DNA of 64,000 nt from Okeania sp. SIO1I7 (GTDB taxonomy: Bacteria; Cyanobacteriota; Cyanobacteriia; Cyanobacteriales; Microcoleaceae). Where the stretch lies: the NCBI GenBank assembly GCA_010672585.1, contig JAAHGF010000026.1, positions 1-64,000 on the forward strand, written 5' to 3'. The notes beneath the pieces were generated by a model. It did not search any database. It was not told the origin of the DNA and saw nothing but the letters and a program-made list of their open reading frames with translations. This document shows positions 9,069 through 17,512 of the stretch, in pieces. A program made the position numbers and the translations under genes. Position 1 is the stretch's first letter. Every line of letters starts with the position of its first letter.

Positions 9069-9412
9069 TTACTGAAAAATTGTGGTTTAAAGCCTCTCCT
9101 TTTAAGCTATGCTTTATAAACATCTTTCTTAACATAAAAAAACTTGAAACAATCGACAAGTTATGTGCTAGCCTTTCAAAGATTTTTGCCAGAGAAAAAG
9201 TGTATTAAAAAGTAGATTGTTCTTGATAACTTAAGTAGTTTTTCCTATCTACTATGATTCTTTCTCCCTTCTCCCCTGCTCCCTACTCCCCTACTCCCCT
9301 ACTCCACACAAGGTTTTCAGGAGTTCCTTATCAGGGATAGCCTTTTAAGGGGATAATAAATAAAAATTGTCCTTTGAATCAATCCTCTTCTTTTCAAGGA
9401 GAGGTAATTCTA
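9069..9412 (-). mobile_element. MITE-like element family B (copy B6), inside petJ copy
   Basis: Left edge TTACTGAAAAATTGTGG, right edge TTTTCAAGGAGAGGTAATT: the inverted TTACC...GGTAA ends of family B. The centre (about 9115-9340) differs from other copies and holds a CTCCCCTA tandem repeat, so a further insertion inside the element is likely. Confidence 0.7.
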
Positions 9413-9557
9413 AATTCGCGCATTCTAAATTCTAAATTCTTGAACTCCATTGCCATGACAACCTACACAATGAATCTGAAAAAGTTCCGCACCTTCTGTC
9501 ATTTCTGCACCTAATGCATTAGGCATTTTCGTAACATTGAAAGACATAAATATAAAT

Positions 9558-9663
9558 AACAGAACTTACGCATAAACCAGGTTGACCGACTAAATTTCGT
9601 GGTTTAAAAAACAATAATTAGGGCAATAAACCCGATTTCTTGTTTGGGTGCGTAAGTCCTGTT
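9558..9663. mobile_element. MITE-like element family H (copy H1)
   Basis: AACAGAACTTACGCA at the left end and TGCGTAAGTCCTGTT at the right end are inverted repeats of 15 bases with one mismatch, 106 bp apart end to end. A related element with AGGACTTACGCA ends is at 54243-54331. Confidence 0.75.
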
Positions 9664-9887
9664 AAATTTATTGATGCTCACCTACTTCGTAACTCGATAG
9701 GAGCAATTCTAAGTATGGAGCAAAAAGTCTCTTCCTTTCTGATTTTAGTATTAATGCTTTTTGTCTTAGCATCATCAGAAATTTTAATACCAATCGACTT
9801 TTTGTCTAAGCATTCAGCTATTAGCATTTAGCTCTCAGCAATAACAATTAATTAAGCAAGTATTAGCTTAACTTCTCCTACATTTTC

Positions 9888-10097
9888 GTAAGCATTCAGC
9901 TATTAGCCATCATCTAGCCTCCTCCGGAGGAACTGCGGACTTCAGCAATAAGACCTTGTGCTTAAGGAGGAGGTTTAAATGAATATAGACTTTGGAGCTG
10001 ACTTTTAGCCAGATTTTTCGTTTCTTAATTAAATATTGCTTTTAGTGAGTGATAAAAGCAATAGCTGATAACTGATAGCTGACGGCTGAATGCTTAC
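9888..10097. mobile_element. MITE-like element family C (copy C1)
   Basis: Ends GTAAGCATTCAGC and GCTGAATGCTTAC are exact inverted repeats. The interior holds the CCTCCGGAGG palindrome shared with family D. It fills the petJ-folE gap with no gene; 9664-9887 has only another partial TAAGCATTCAGC end near 9822. Other copies are at 13696, 15262 and 51289. Confidence 0.75.
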
Positions 10098-10231
10098 ACA
10101 TTTTCAAATATTTGAAGCACAAGAGCAACAAAATTTACTTGTTAACTAAAGGTAATAAAGCTGACTGCTGTTTGCGCAGCATTCCGTAGGAAATGCTTAC
10201 CTTTTTGTTATTCTAGCTAAACTTAAAAAAA

Positions 10232-10870
10232 CTAATGAAAAGAATTGCTATGCCTAATTAAACTCATAAACTCTTGACGAGTTTTCACATCATCAGCAAA
10301 AACACCACGCATAGCGCTAGTAGCTGTCCAAGAACCAGGTTTTTGTACTCCACGCATCACCATACACATATGAGTTGCTTCAACAACTACAGCAACACCT
10401 AAAGGCTTAAGTAATCCTTGAAGTGCATCAGCTATCTGTGCTGTTAGACGTTCTTGTACCTGTAAACGTCGGGCATACATTTCACAAATTCGAGCAATTT
10501 TTGATAGTCCAATTACTTTTCCATTGGGAATGTATGCTACATGAGCGCGACCAATGATAGGCAAAATATGATGCTCGCAAGAGCTAAAAAGATCGATATC
10601 TCGAACTAAAACCATCTCTGAAGCATCTTCATTAAAAACAGCTCCATTCAGCAATTCATCTAGAGATTGATGATAACCTGAAGTGAGAAATTTTAGTGCT
10701 TTTACCACCCGTTTAGGAGTATCTAATAATCCTTCTCGGTCTGGATTTTCTCCTAATCCTATTAATAAAGTTCTCACCGCTTGAATCATTTCAGCTTCTG
10801 TAACAGGAGGCTGAGATTTTATTTTCAAATCATTGGTAGAAACAAAATCTGGAACTGTTGGTAAAGTCAT
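10232..10870 (-). CDS. folE: GTP cyclohydrolase I
   Basis: Protein of 212 aa, the normal length. It converts GTP to 7,8-dihydroneopterin triphosphate, the first step of folate (and pterin) synthesis, in the cytosol. The family core is clear: zinc-ligand region [12 protein letters not shown] (about 100), [36 protein letters not shown], and the second zinc region THMCMVMRG. This is the zinc-dependent type. It lies 124 bases downstream of a COG0523 GTPase gene on the same strand, a pairing known from zinc-limitation responses in which the GTPase is thought to supply metal to a client. N-terminal Met from ATG at 10870. Confidence 0.95.
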   Translation of the reverse strand: MTLPTVPDFVSTNDLKIKSQPPVTEAEMIQAVRTLLIGLGENPDREGLLDTPKRVVKALKFLTSGYHQSLDELLNGAVFNEDASEMVLVRDIDLFSSCEHHILPIIGRAHVAYIPNGKVIGLSKIARICEMYARRLQVQERLTAQIADALQGLLKPLGVAVVVEATHMCMVMRGVQKPGSWTATSAMRGVFADDVKTRQEFMSLIRHSNSFH

Positions 10871-10994
10871 AATTGAAAGGCTTTAAGCTTAATATTTTGT
10901 TGAACAGTTTAGCAGATATTTTCCCACATAAATTTCAGATTAATTATGGGGATTCTTATCTGCGATTGATCTGAGAAGAGCTACTCTTAATTTA

Positions 10995-11978
10995 TCACAT
11001 AGTTAGACAATTTGTTAAGCCTTGTTGAATAATTAATGGATTCAAATTTCGTCCAATCAATACTAATTGATTTGTCGGAGTGGTTGACCATTCCTCTATT
11101 TGCATATCATAGCGTTTACCACTCAATTGGAATATATGTTTTGATTCACTTTCTTTGAACCAAAGAATGCCTTTTGCTCTAAATATATTATCTGGTAATT
11201 CATCTAGAAAATTCTGTTGAAATTTGAGGGCAGAAAAAGGTCTTTTACTTTGGAATGAAATAGATGTAAAACCATCATTTATTAGATGATTTTTAGGTTT
11301 TTTTTGTAGTTCATACTGATTATTATTGTCTTCTAGAGAATAAGGTTGAAGCTTGGATAGATTTACATCTAAAATTAAGTGTAATGGTATCTTGCTGTAC
11401 TCACTTCTCAAAACCCTAGCTCCATTATTTATAGTTTTAATATAAGACTCTAAATAATCTACTTGATCTTGGGAAGCTAAATCTGTTTTATTGAGTAAAA
11501 GAATATCCCCATAAGCAATCTGTTTAAAAGCTGCTTCACTATCAAAATGGTCTGGTGTAAAATTTTCACAATCCACTAAAGTCAGTACAGAATCTAAGTG
11601 AGTTAAATCTTTTAACTCTGTACTCAAAAAAGTTAACATAATTGGAAAAGGGTTTGCTAAACCTGTAGTTTCTATAATTAAATAATCAATTTTTTCATCC
11701 CGTTCTAAAATTTGGTAGACTGCATCTACTAATCCTTCATTGATAGTACAACAAATACAACCATTGCTAAGTTCTACCATATTTTCATTAATATCTACTA
11801 ATAACTGACTATCTATATTAATGTCCCCAAATTCATTAACTAATATTGCAACTTTTAAGTTCTGCTTATTATGCAAAATTTGATTTATTAAGGTTGTTTT
11901 ACCACTGCCTAAAAATCCAGTAATAATAGTAACTGGCATCCCTCTTTTAGGAATATCTAATTGTAGTGAATTATTCAT
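10995..11978 (-). CDS. COG0523 (CobW/YciC-type) GTPase, putative metal chaperone
   Basis: Protein of 327 aa. N-terminal G3E-family GTPase: Walker A ITGFLGSGKTTLINQ (about 18), then the CxCC metal site GCICCTINEGLV (about 72), the G3 region IIETTGLANP and base-recognition LLNKTDLA (about 167). A CobW C-terminal domain occupies about 235-325. Such proteins hand over Zn or Co to metalloenzymes. It is followed by zinc-dependent folE, and a Fur/Zur-like box lies about 300 bases upstream, both consistent with a zinc role. A broken copy of the same gene start lies 11 bases upstream at 11989-12081. Confidence 0.88.
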   Translation of the reverse strand: MNNSLQLDIPKRGMPVTIITGFLGSGKTTLINQILHNKQNLKVAILVNEFGDINIDSQLLVDINENMVELSNGCICCTINEGLVDAVYQILERDEKIDYLIIETTGLANPFPIMLTFLSTELKDLTHLDSVLTLVDCENFTPDHFDSEAAFKQIAYGDILLLNKTDLASQDQVDYLESYIKTINNGARVLRSEYSKIPLHLILDVNLSKLQPYSLEDNNNQYELQKKPKNHLINDGFTSISFQSKRPFSALKFQQNFLDELPDNIFRAKGILWFKESESKHIFQLSGKRYDMQIEEWSTTPTNQLVLIGRNLNPLIIQQGLTNCLTM

Positions 11979-11988
11979 TATGGCTAAA

Positions 11989-12081
11989 TTAATTGACGAA
12001 GACAGCTACTCTTAAATCTTGTTGATTTTGAAAAATACGATTGAGCAAGGTTGTTTTGTCATTAACAAGAAAACCAGTCAT
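11989..12081 (-). pseudogene. N-terminal remnant of a second COG0523 GTPase
   Basis: 31-codon frame reading TGFLVNDKTTLLNRIFQNQQ and then DLRVAVFVN-stop, matching TGFLGSGKTTLINQILHNKQ and NLKVAILVN of the adjacent intact gene. The Walker A glycines are lost (GSGK to VNDK). The fragment begins exactly where a family D repeat (CATTTCAGTTATCAG) starts, so a repeat insertion probably removed the upstream part. Confidence 0.8.
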
Positions 12082-12160
12082 TTCAGTTATCAGTTAGCCT
12101 CCTCCGGAGGAACTGCGTTAACAGTACCTCTGGCTGTTTGCGCAGCATGACCTAGGAAAG
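12082..12160. repeat. Dispersed repeat family D with CCTCCGGAGG palindrome
   Basis: TTTCAGTTATCAGTTAGCC, then CTCCTCCGGAGGAACTGCG, and GCTGTTTGCGCAGCATG. The same modules occur in the opposite orientation at 56020-56110 and in part within family C elements. Confidence 0.6.
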
Positions 12161-12272
12161 CATTATTAATATGGGTTGCTGACTAGCTGGAAAGTTGCTA
12201 TTTCTAGTTGACTTAAGAGATTCTTTGAGCTGATTTGCTTCAATATATGGATATTTTACTTTTGGGGTCTCT

Positions 12273-12295
12273 ATGATAATCATCATCATAATCAA
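12273..12295. promoter_or_regulatory. Fur/Zur-like box upstream of COG0523-folE
   Basis: ATGATAATCATCATCATAAT is an imperfect dyad resembling Fur-family operators (TGATAATNATTATCA for cyanobacterial Zur). It lies upstream of the COG0523 remnant and intact gene on the minus strand. Zinc regulation is an inference from site and genes together. Confidence 0.5.
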
Positions 12296-12454
12296 AATTT
12301 GACATCTAGTCAATTCAATGGAGATTCGAGAAAATTTTCATTAATAGAGTGACAAACGCCTCAATCTTATTTTTGAATGGCCGTTGATAATTGATGGGAT
12401 AATCGTGATGTCCATTGGCATAGTTTGTTTCAACAATTAATAATGAATAATGAA

Positions 12455-12556
12455 TAATGAATAATTACCTCTCCTTGAAAACAAGAGGATTGACTAATAA
12501 TGAAAAAATTTTTTATTCTCCCCTTAAAAGGGTCGGCTTTCAACCACAATTTTTCG
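12455..12556 (+). mobile_element. MITE-like element family B (copy B1)
   Basis: AATTACCTCTCCTTGAAAAC at the left, CCACAATTTTTCGGTAA at the right. Preceded by TAATGAA tandem units. No gene lies in 12098-13329, which is a train of repeats: B1, B2, E2, B3. Confidence 0.7.
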
Positions 12557-12662
12557 GTAAAAACTTGGGAAATATCTACATTTTTCTTTCTTTCAAATCT
12601 TCTTCCTTACGCGTAAATTTTGACAAATATTCTTGTCTATACTTATCCACATATCGTTCATT

Positions 12663-12858
12663 AATTGATAATTGATAATGGATAATTGATAATTACCTCG
12701 GGTTTTAACCGTTACGGAATTGAATATCAGGAAATATTATTTCTTCACAGGAGTCGATTGGATATGGCGCAGGTTTCGGAGCCATCTCTCGACCGCTTTT
12801 TTCCCCTTAAAAGAGTCGGCTTTAAACCAGAATTATTTAATAATTAATTATTCGGTAA
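12663..12858 (+). mobile_element. MITE-like element family B, long form (copy B2)
   Basis: TTGATAATTGATAATGGATA leader, ATTACCTCGGG left edge, an interior with GGTCGATTGGATATGGCGC-type sequence and CCATCTCTCGACCG, and the right edge AATTATTCGGTAA. The long form recurs at 14446, 14990 and 57017. Confidence 0.7.
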
Positions 12859-12878
12859 GAATAGGGCAACAGTAAGTC

Positions 12879-13031
12879 ATATATAGCAATGAGCGCTGGT
12901 ATATTTACAAATTGCAGGAGGGGCCAAATAGCTAAAATCTTATATTATCAGCAATTTATTCCCCTCCTGGGAGGGGTTAGGGGTGGGTTGCCAGATGAGC
13001 TGTTGCCTGTTGCCTGCGCACAGCGCTATAC
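12879..13031. repeat. Dispersed repeat family E, copy 2
   Basis: Inverted relative to 1419-1553. Contains a full REP palindrome (CCCCTCCTGGGAGGGG) at 12961 that splits sequence continuous in copy 1, so the REP is a later insertion. Confidence 0.6.
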
Positions 13032-13138
13032 ACCATAATAGACATCTCCAATAATCAAAAATAAAATTAATTATTGTACATAAATCATCAATTATTTCTC
13101 CCTACTCCCTACTTCCTCTTTTCTGGAGATGTTTCATT

Positions 13139-13296
13139 ACTTGATAATTGATAATGGATAATTGATAATTACAAGAAGGTTAAAACAGTTACGGAATTGA
13201 ATATCAGGAAATATTATTTCTTTTTTCCCCTTAAAAGGGTCGGCTTCAAGGCGCGAATTATTTAATTATTAATTATTAATAATTAATAATTCGGTA
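13139..13296 (+). mobile_element. MITE-like element family B (copy B3)
   Basis: TGATAATTGATAATGGATAA leader, centre TTTTTTCCCCTTAAAAGGG, end TAATAATTCGGTAA. Ends 34 bases from the petJ stop on the other strand. Confidence 0.65.
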
Positions 13297-13329
13297 ATGT
13301 TTAAATATTAGCTATTATAGCTATATCTA

Positions 13330-13665
13330 TTAACGCCAACCATTTTCTGCTTGCTTCAACACATAACCAGATACAGTTTCTATCTCTGTTTCAGTTAAAC
13401 GGTCTTTGTAAGCTGACATATTATTTTTCCCATTCTTAACCAAGTAAGCGATCGCCTCAACAGAATCAAGTTTATTTCTTTTCAAAGTTCCTATTTTTAG
13501 GTTTTTCCACCATCTAACAATATTGCCTCCTCTAGCATGACAACCAGCACAATTAATTTGAAAAATTTCTGCACCTTTTGCTGTTTCTGCTGCTAATGCA
13601 GGGGGAATTTCTATAAAGTTTATCAATGTAAATATTAATAAGCAAACTATAATTATTTTTTTCAC
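13330..13665 (-). CDS. petJ: Cytochrome c6
   Basis: Protein of 111 aa. A signal peptide (KKIIIVCLLIFTLINF ... PALAAE, cleavage about residue 26) sends it to the lumen/periplasm. The heme attachment motif is NCAGCHARGG (about 40); the distal ligand is probably Met83 in KNNMSAYKDRL; the C-terminal helix is ETEIETVSGYVLKQAENGW. It carries electrons from cytochrome b6f to photosystem I or terminal oxidase, replacing or supplementing plastocyanin. AGGAGAAAAAAAG lies just upstream of the ATG. A second, disrupted copy lies at 8617-9545. Cytochrome c6 genes are often favoured under copper shortage; no operator is evident here. Confidence 0.93.
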   Translation of the reverse strand: MKKIIIVCLLIFTLINFIEIPPALAAETAKGAEIFQINCAGCHARGGNIVRWWKNLKIGTLKRNKLDSVEAIAYLVKNGKNNMSAYKDRLTETEIETVSGYVLKQAENGWR

Positions 13666-13695
13666 TTTTTTTCTCCTAAATTAATCTCAACTAAT

Positions 13696-13885
13696 GTAAG
13701 CATTCAGCTATTAGCTGTCAGCTTTCAGCTCTAGAGTTTAAATGAATATAGACTGTTTCAGCTAACTTTTAAACATAAGTATAAATTCTGGTTCAATTAG
13801 TAAAGTTTTGATCTAGAACTAAAAGCAATAGCTGATGGCTGATAGCTGACGGCTGTTTGCGCAGCATTCCGGAGGAAATACTTAC
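13696..13885. mobile_element. MITE-like element family C (copy C2)
   Basis: GTAAGCATTCAGCTATTAGC at the left and the inverted GGCTGATAGCTGACGGCTG near the right, ending in a TTTGCGCAGCATTCCGGAGG module. It occupies nearly the whole gap between the DUF3122 gene and petJ. Confidence 0.7.
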
Positions 13886-13904
13886 CAACTAATACAGTAA
13901 AAAT

Positions 13905-14405
13905 TTACCAAAAATCAACTTCATCGAACAATTTTCGCCATTCTTTAACAGCAAAAATTGGTACGACTAATTCTGCTGAATTTTCACCTTGCAAAGGTAT
14001 ATTTATTCGCAGTGGAGTATCAGAATTTAACTTTTTCATTACTTCCAAAAAGTCATATTCTCCAACATTAGCAGCAAAAGAAGAATCAACTAAAATATCC
14101 TCTGCATTCCAGATATTACCAGTGCCAGTAGTAATTTGTAACTGTTGGGGATGAGCTAACTCAATAATTCCAGGAAATCCTACCAATCGTAAGTTTAAAG
14201 TTATTAGCTTACCAGATTTTATCCTTTTATATAATATAATCTGCCATGCTCTATCCGAAAGGTCTCGCAAACTTTGTCGAGAACGATACATTATTTGTGT
14301 AGAAGATTCAGGATAAGTATGAATAGAAGCTAAAGCTGGTTGAGAATTACTAATAATCAAAAACAAAGATAATATTACTGTAAAAATCCAACGAAAATTA
14401 ATCAT
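13905..14405 (-). CDS. DUF3122 family exported protein
   Basis: Protein of 166 aa with a signal peptide (INFRWIFTVILSLFLIISNS ... ALAS, about 27 residues). The mature part starts IHTYPESSTQIMYRSRQSLR and is typical of the small cyanobacterial DUF3122 family: SDRAWQIILYKRI, LRLVGFPGIIELAHP, and the C-terminal VPIFAVKEWRKLF. Role unknown; the protein should be lumenal or periplasmic, like its neighbour cytochrome c6 which follows on the same strand. The family assignment is from memory of its conserved length and motifs. Ends directly before a family C element. Confidence 0.75.
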   Translation of the reverse strand: MINFRWIFTVILSLFLIISNSQPALASIHTYPESSTQIMYRSRQSLRDLSDRAWQIILYKRIKSGKLITLNLRLVGFPGIIELAHPQQLQITTGTGNIWNAEDILVDSSFAANVGEYDFLEVMKKLNSDTPLRINIPLQGENSAELVVPIFAVKEWRKLFDEVDFW

Positions 14406-14445
14406 ACTTTTATAGCGCTAGGGAATAGGGAATAGGGAATATTCA

Positions 14446-14659
14446 TTAATGGATAATTGATAATGGATAATTGATAATTACCTCGGATTTTAACCGTTAC
14501 GGAATTGAATATAAGGAAATATTATTTCTTCTCTTGGTCGATTGGATATGGCGCAGGTTTTGGAGCCATCTCTCGACCGTTTTTTTCCCCTTAAAAGGGT
14601 CGGCTTTAAACCAGAATTATTGAATTATTAATAATTAATTAATAATTAATTATTCGGTA
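14446..14659 (+). mobile_element. MITE-like element family B, long form (copy B4)
   Basis: TGGATAATTGATAATGGATA leader, CTCGGATTTTAACCG, interior TCGATTGGATATGGCGC, end TTAATTATTCGGTAA. Nearly identical in layout to B2 and B5. Confidence 0.7.
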
Positions 14660-14822
14660 AACTGTTAAAGGGTTTCAGGGAGGAGAAGTCAGTTGTGCAG
14701 CATTTGATTAACAATATGATTAACCTCAAATCTTCAAAAATTAGCTTCATAACATTAATAGTCAACAGCTTTCAAAATTACCAACTTTCAATGATAGTTG
14801 TTAATTAAATGTAGTTTAATTA

Positions 14823-14990
14823 TTGCTCTGCTGATTAAATATAAAAGCACTGAAAGATAAAGGTTTTAGCTTTTTTACAGCAAAAACAAAGTGGAACTTT
14901 TGAAGCTTTAGCAACCAAAAAGTTAGGATAAAAAGCATAATAATTGCAGAAAAATCAAGGGATAAAATATCCGACTACCTCCTTTCATTA
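14823..14990 (+). mobile_element. Partial MITE-like element family A (copy A6)
   Basis: CTGCTGATTAAATATAAAAG at the left edge; the right end GCAAACCCTAA is missing and replaced by the next family B element, suggesting B5 interrupted it. Confidence 0.55.
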
Positions 14991-15200
14991 ATTAATAATG
15001 GATAATTACCTCGGGTTTTAACCGTTACGGAATTGAATATAAGGAATATTTTCTTTTCTTGGTCGATTGGATATGGCGCAGGTTTCGGAGCCATCCCACC
15101 CTAACGGGAAGCTCCGAAGATCGACCGCTTTTTTTCCCTTTAAAAGGGGAGGCTTCAAGGTGCGAATTATTTAATTATTAATTATTAATTATTCGGTAAT
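14991..15200 (+). mobile_element. MITE-like element family B, long form (copy B5)
   Basis: TTAATAATGGATAATTACC at the left and TTAATTATTCGGTAA at the right. Contains a module with CGGGAAGCTCCGAAGATCGA that is absent from B2 and B4 but present in B14 and B15. Confidence 0.7.
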
Positions 15201-15261
15201 TAATTTTGCATAGTAACTTACCAATTATCATTGAAAGTTGTGAATTAAATTTAGTTTAATG

Positions 15262-15539
15262 GTAAGCATTCAGCCATTATTTATCAGCTATAAGCTATTA
15301 CTTTTGGTAAATTTTAAAAGCTGTATTAATTCAGCCAGGATTAAATATTACTACAAAAGTCATTAAATTCTATTTGAATTTAAACCCTGTCCTGAAAAGC
15401 AGAGTGTCGCTACACGGAAGTTAAAAGTCAATCATTTTTGATTTGTAATTGTTTTAGGATTTTGTAACTGGTCAATTATTTCGGCCATCCTGCAAGAGTA
15501 TTATTGCTGATAGCTGATAGCTGACGGCTGAATGCTTAA
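15262..15539. mobile_element. MITE-like element family C (copy C3)
   Basis: GTAAGCATTCAGCC on the left, GGCTGAATGCTTAAG on the right. Ends three bases before the stop of the metallo-hydrolase gene, so it probably forms that gene's 3-prime end. The rest of 14660-15261 is repeats and AT-rich sequence with no gene. Confidence 0.7.
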
Positions 15540-15541
15540 GT

Positions 15542-16321
15542 TTAATTAGCTAATACTCTCTGCTCTAATTGTACTTCAAAACGTTCTCCAGGTTGAGTCT
15601 CTATTACTTTTGTCTCCAAATTATTTTTGGTTAACTGAAGTTGTATTTTTTCCACACTTCCCTCTGCTTTGAGTAAAGATATTAATAATCCTTGAAAATC
15701 TATATCGCCCCCTGCTGCTGTAGGCAACATTACTTGGGGTTTCAACCATTGAGCTACTTGTAAAGCACTTTCATTTCCTTTAATTATCGGCCCGACTAAC
15801 GGTAAATTCAAATTTATAATCGGGGTAATAACCACATCTATAGGAGCAAATTCTTTGATTTTTTCAGAATGGTTGCCGTGTGGTTCATAGTACATTGTAT
15901 TGTCGGTCTTTAGGTCTTTAAAAATGTAACCGTTTTCTACCAACGTTGGGCCAACGAGTGAACCAGGAACTGCTCTAATTTCAATACTATTATCAAAAGA
16001 ATATGTCTCACCATGAGCAAGTGTGACTATTTGAGAATAACCAAACTCCTTTACTACTTTTGCTGCAGTGGGAGAAGCGACTACAGGAATATTTTTGTCT
16101 AACTGCTTTAGGGTCTGGGGATGAGCATGGTCTTCTAACCCTTGAGACAATACAATTAAATCTATATTTTCTGGTATGGCACGAGGAGTACGCCTCTCTC
16201 CTTTGAATAACCAAGGTAGATTACCGAAAACTAGGGGGCCAACTAACCAAGGGTCCAGCAGGAGTTGTTTACCTCCAATTTCAATTAACCAGGAATTACT
16301 ATCTAACCAAGTCAGATGCAT
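15542..16321 (-). CDS. MBL-fold metallo-hydrolase (UlaG-like)
   Basis: Protein of 259 aa. It starts MHLTWLDSNSWLIEIGGKQL, typical of the UlaG-like branch of the metallo-beta-lactamase fold. The HxHxDH motif appears as a variant: LSQGLEDHAHPQTLKQL (about 58-70), where the first histidine is replaced. Further metal-binding candidates are EPHGNHS (about 145) and ITPIINLNLPLVGP. Family members hydrolyse phosphoesters or lactones, but the altered metal motif leaves catalysis in doubt, although cyanobacterial relatives may share this variant. Cytosolic, standalone gene. Confidence 0.75.
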   Translation of the reverse strand: MHLTWLDSNSWLIEIGGKQLLLDPWLVGPLVFGNLPWLFKGERRTPRAIPENIDLIVLSQGLEDHAHPQTLKQLDKNIPVVASPTAAKVVKEFGYSQIVTLAHGETYSFDNSIEIRAVPGSLVGPTLVENGYIFKDLKTDNTMYYEPHGNHSEKIKEFAPIDVVITPIINLNLPLVGPIIKGNESALQVAQWLKPQVMLPTAAGGDIDFQGLLISLLKAEGSVEKIQLQLTKNNLETKVIETQPGERFEVQLEQRVLAN

Positions 16322-16437
16322 AGTATCTATAAAATTAAATTATCTTTCAATCATTATTGTAACAATTTATTACAATTGATGGGATATTGTCCATAGGCCA
16401 TCAGTTTTTTAGGGTAAGAGGCGATCGCTGATGGCTG

Positions 16438-16455
16438 ATGAGTATTAATACTCAT
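16438..16455. promoter_or_regulatory. Perfect 18-bp palindrome, possible operator
   Basis: ATGAGTATTAATACTCAT is a perfect dyad about 117 bases upstream of the metallo-hydrolase start. It lies next to a GCGATCGCTGATGGCTG repeat end, so it may be part of a repeat instead. Confidence 0.35.
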
Positions 16456-16808
16456 TAACTTCATATAAGGACTATTAGACATATCCAAAAAAGAATAGAC
16501 TTTTTGCAAAAGTAGGCAACAGGCAACAGCTCCGGAAAGCAACAGGGAAGAAAATTTCTGAAAAAAGACAGAACAAATGATCTATATGTGTAATTTCCGG
16601 AGATTTCTATTGATCTAATGCTACTTAGATATAACAAAAAAAATTAATTTATATTTCCGATAACCTTTGTACAAAACTTGCTGATATAAAAGTTAAAGTT
16701 ATCTTTTCTGTGGCGACTTTAATACCCTACTGTTTATAACGTGCTGAAAATTGTTTGGGGTTTGTAGACACTAAAGTGGCGTGTCGAAGACTATCCATAA
16801 GCAATTTT

Positions 16809-16861
16809 TCCTTCTGCCTTCTGCCTTCTGCCTTCTGCTTTCTGCCTTCTGCCTTCTGCCT
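16809..16861. repeat. Short tandem heptanucleotide repeat (CCTTCTG)n
   Basis: Seven to eight consecutive CCTTCTG units with one TTTCTG variant. The surrounding 16456-17123 holds only this, a GCAACAGGCAACAGC repeat, and AT-rich sequence. Confidence 0.9.
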
Positions 16862-17123
16862 TTTTCAAAGATAGCAGTAATCTTGAGAGATAGGGGAAGA
16901 ATATATAGTAACTGCCATTATTACTCTTGACTTATGGAATATTTAAAACAATGGGATATCAATACTCAACCTTATTCCTTCTCTCCTAGATAAGTAAAGC
17001 GTTCTTCTTTCTTAACTTCTGCTATATATTCCATAAATAACTAAATTCGATCGGTAAATATAGGGAGTTTAAATCATTTTGTGCATAACCAGTGGAGGAG
17101 CGAAAATTACCTGAGTTCTGAAT

Positions 17124-17225
17124 TTAGCTTTGAGAATCTGCTTCAGAATTATATTTTACTTTTTCCCAGATAATAGTAGCTAGGAAACATAACATCATTA
17201 AGTAAAGTGGTACGCCTATCATCAT
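17124..17225 (-). CDS. Possible 33-residue single-pass membrane protein
   Basis: A short frame starts at two adjacent ATG codons behind AGGAG with 5-base spacing. It encodes MMIGVPLYLMMLCFLATIIW followed by a charged tail EKVKYNSEADSQS. The single hydrophobic helix and charged tail are like the small subunits of photosynthetic or respiratory complexes, but I do not recognise the sequence as any known one. It sits alone in an otherwise empty 800-base stretch. Support is the ribosome binding site, the helix and the clean tail; expression is unproven. Confidence 0.45.
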   Translation of the reverse strand: MMIGVPLYLMMLCFLATIIWEKVKYNSEADSQS

Positions 17226-17512
17226 CTATACTCCTAATTTTTATTCTAGTTAGTGTGTTTTTTATTGTTTGGGAATAAATTATCAATTCATTTTTTAGAG
17301 GAAGTTTATTAAGCATTTCCTAAAAAAATTTAAAATACTCCTAAGATTAATTATGGCATAGTTTTATCTGATTGTCATCCGAATAGCAAAAATTGATATT
17401 TACTGAAGAGAAATTTATTGACACATATAAAAGCAAAATCTAGATATACGTAGTTGAAATCTCAGTTGTCTGTATTCATAAGTAATTAAATTTTATTAGC
17501 GATTATTTCCAG

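Larger units (their letters stand above)
8617..9545 (-). pseudogene. petJ: Cytochrome c6 second copy, broken by two MITE-like insertions
   Basis: Three petJ segments on the minus strand align collinearly with the intact gene at 13330-13665. Segment 9430-9545 holds the heme site (GAELFQIHCVGCHGNG), segment 8990-9070 the middle, and segment 8617-8717 the C-terminal part (YKDCLIETEIETVSGYVL). Between them lie a family A element (8718-8989) and a family B element (9069-9412). The heme motif CxxCH is intact but the reading frame cannot be. The original product would be the periplasmic/lumenal electron carrier between cytochrome b6f and photosystem I or oxidase. Confidence 0.85.

Noticed and set aside
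12457-12675. Frame within the family B repeat train
   Set aside because: It is entirely made of repeat sequence that is non-coding in all other copies.
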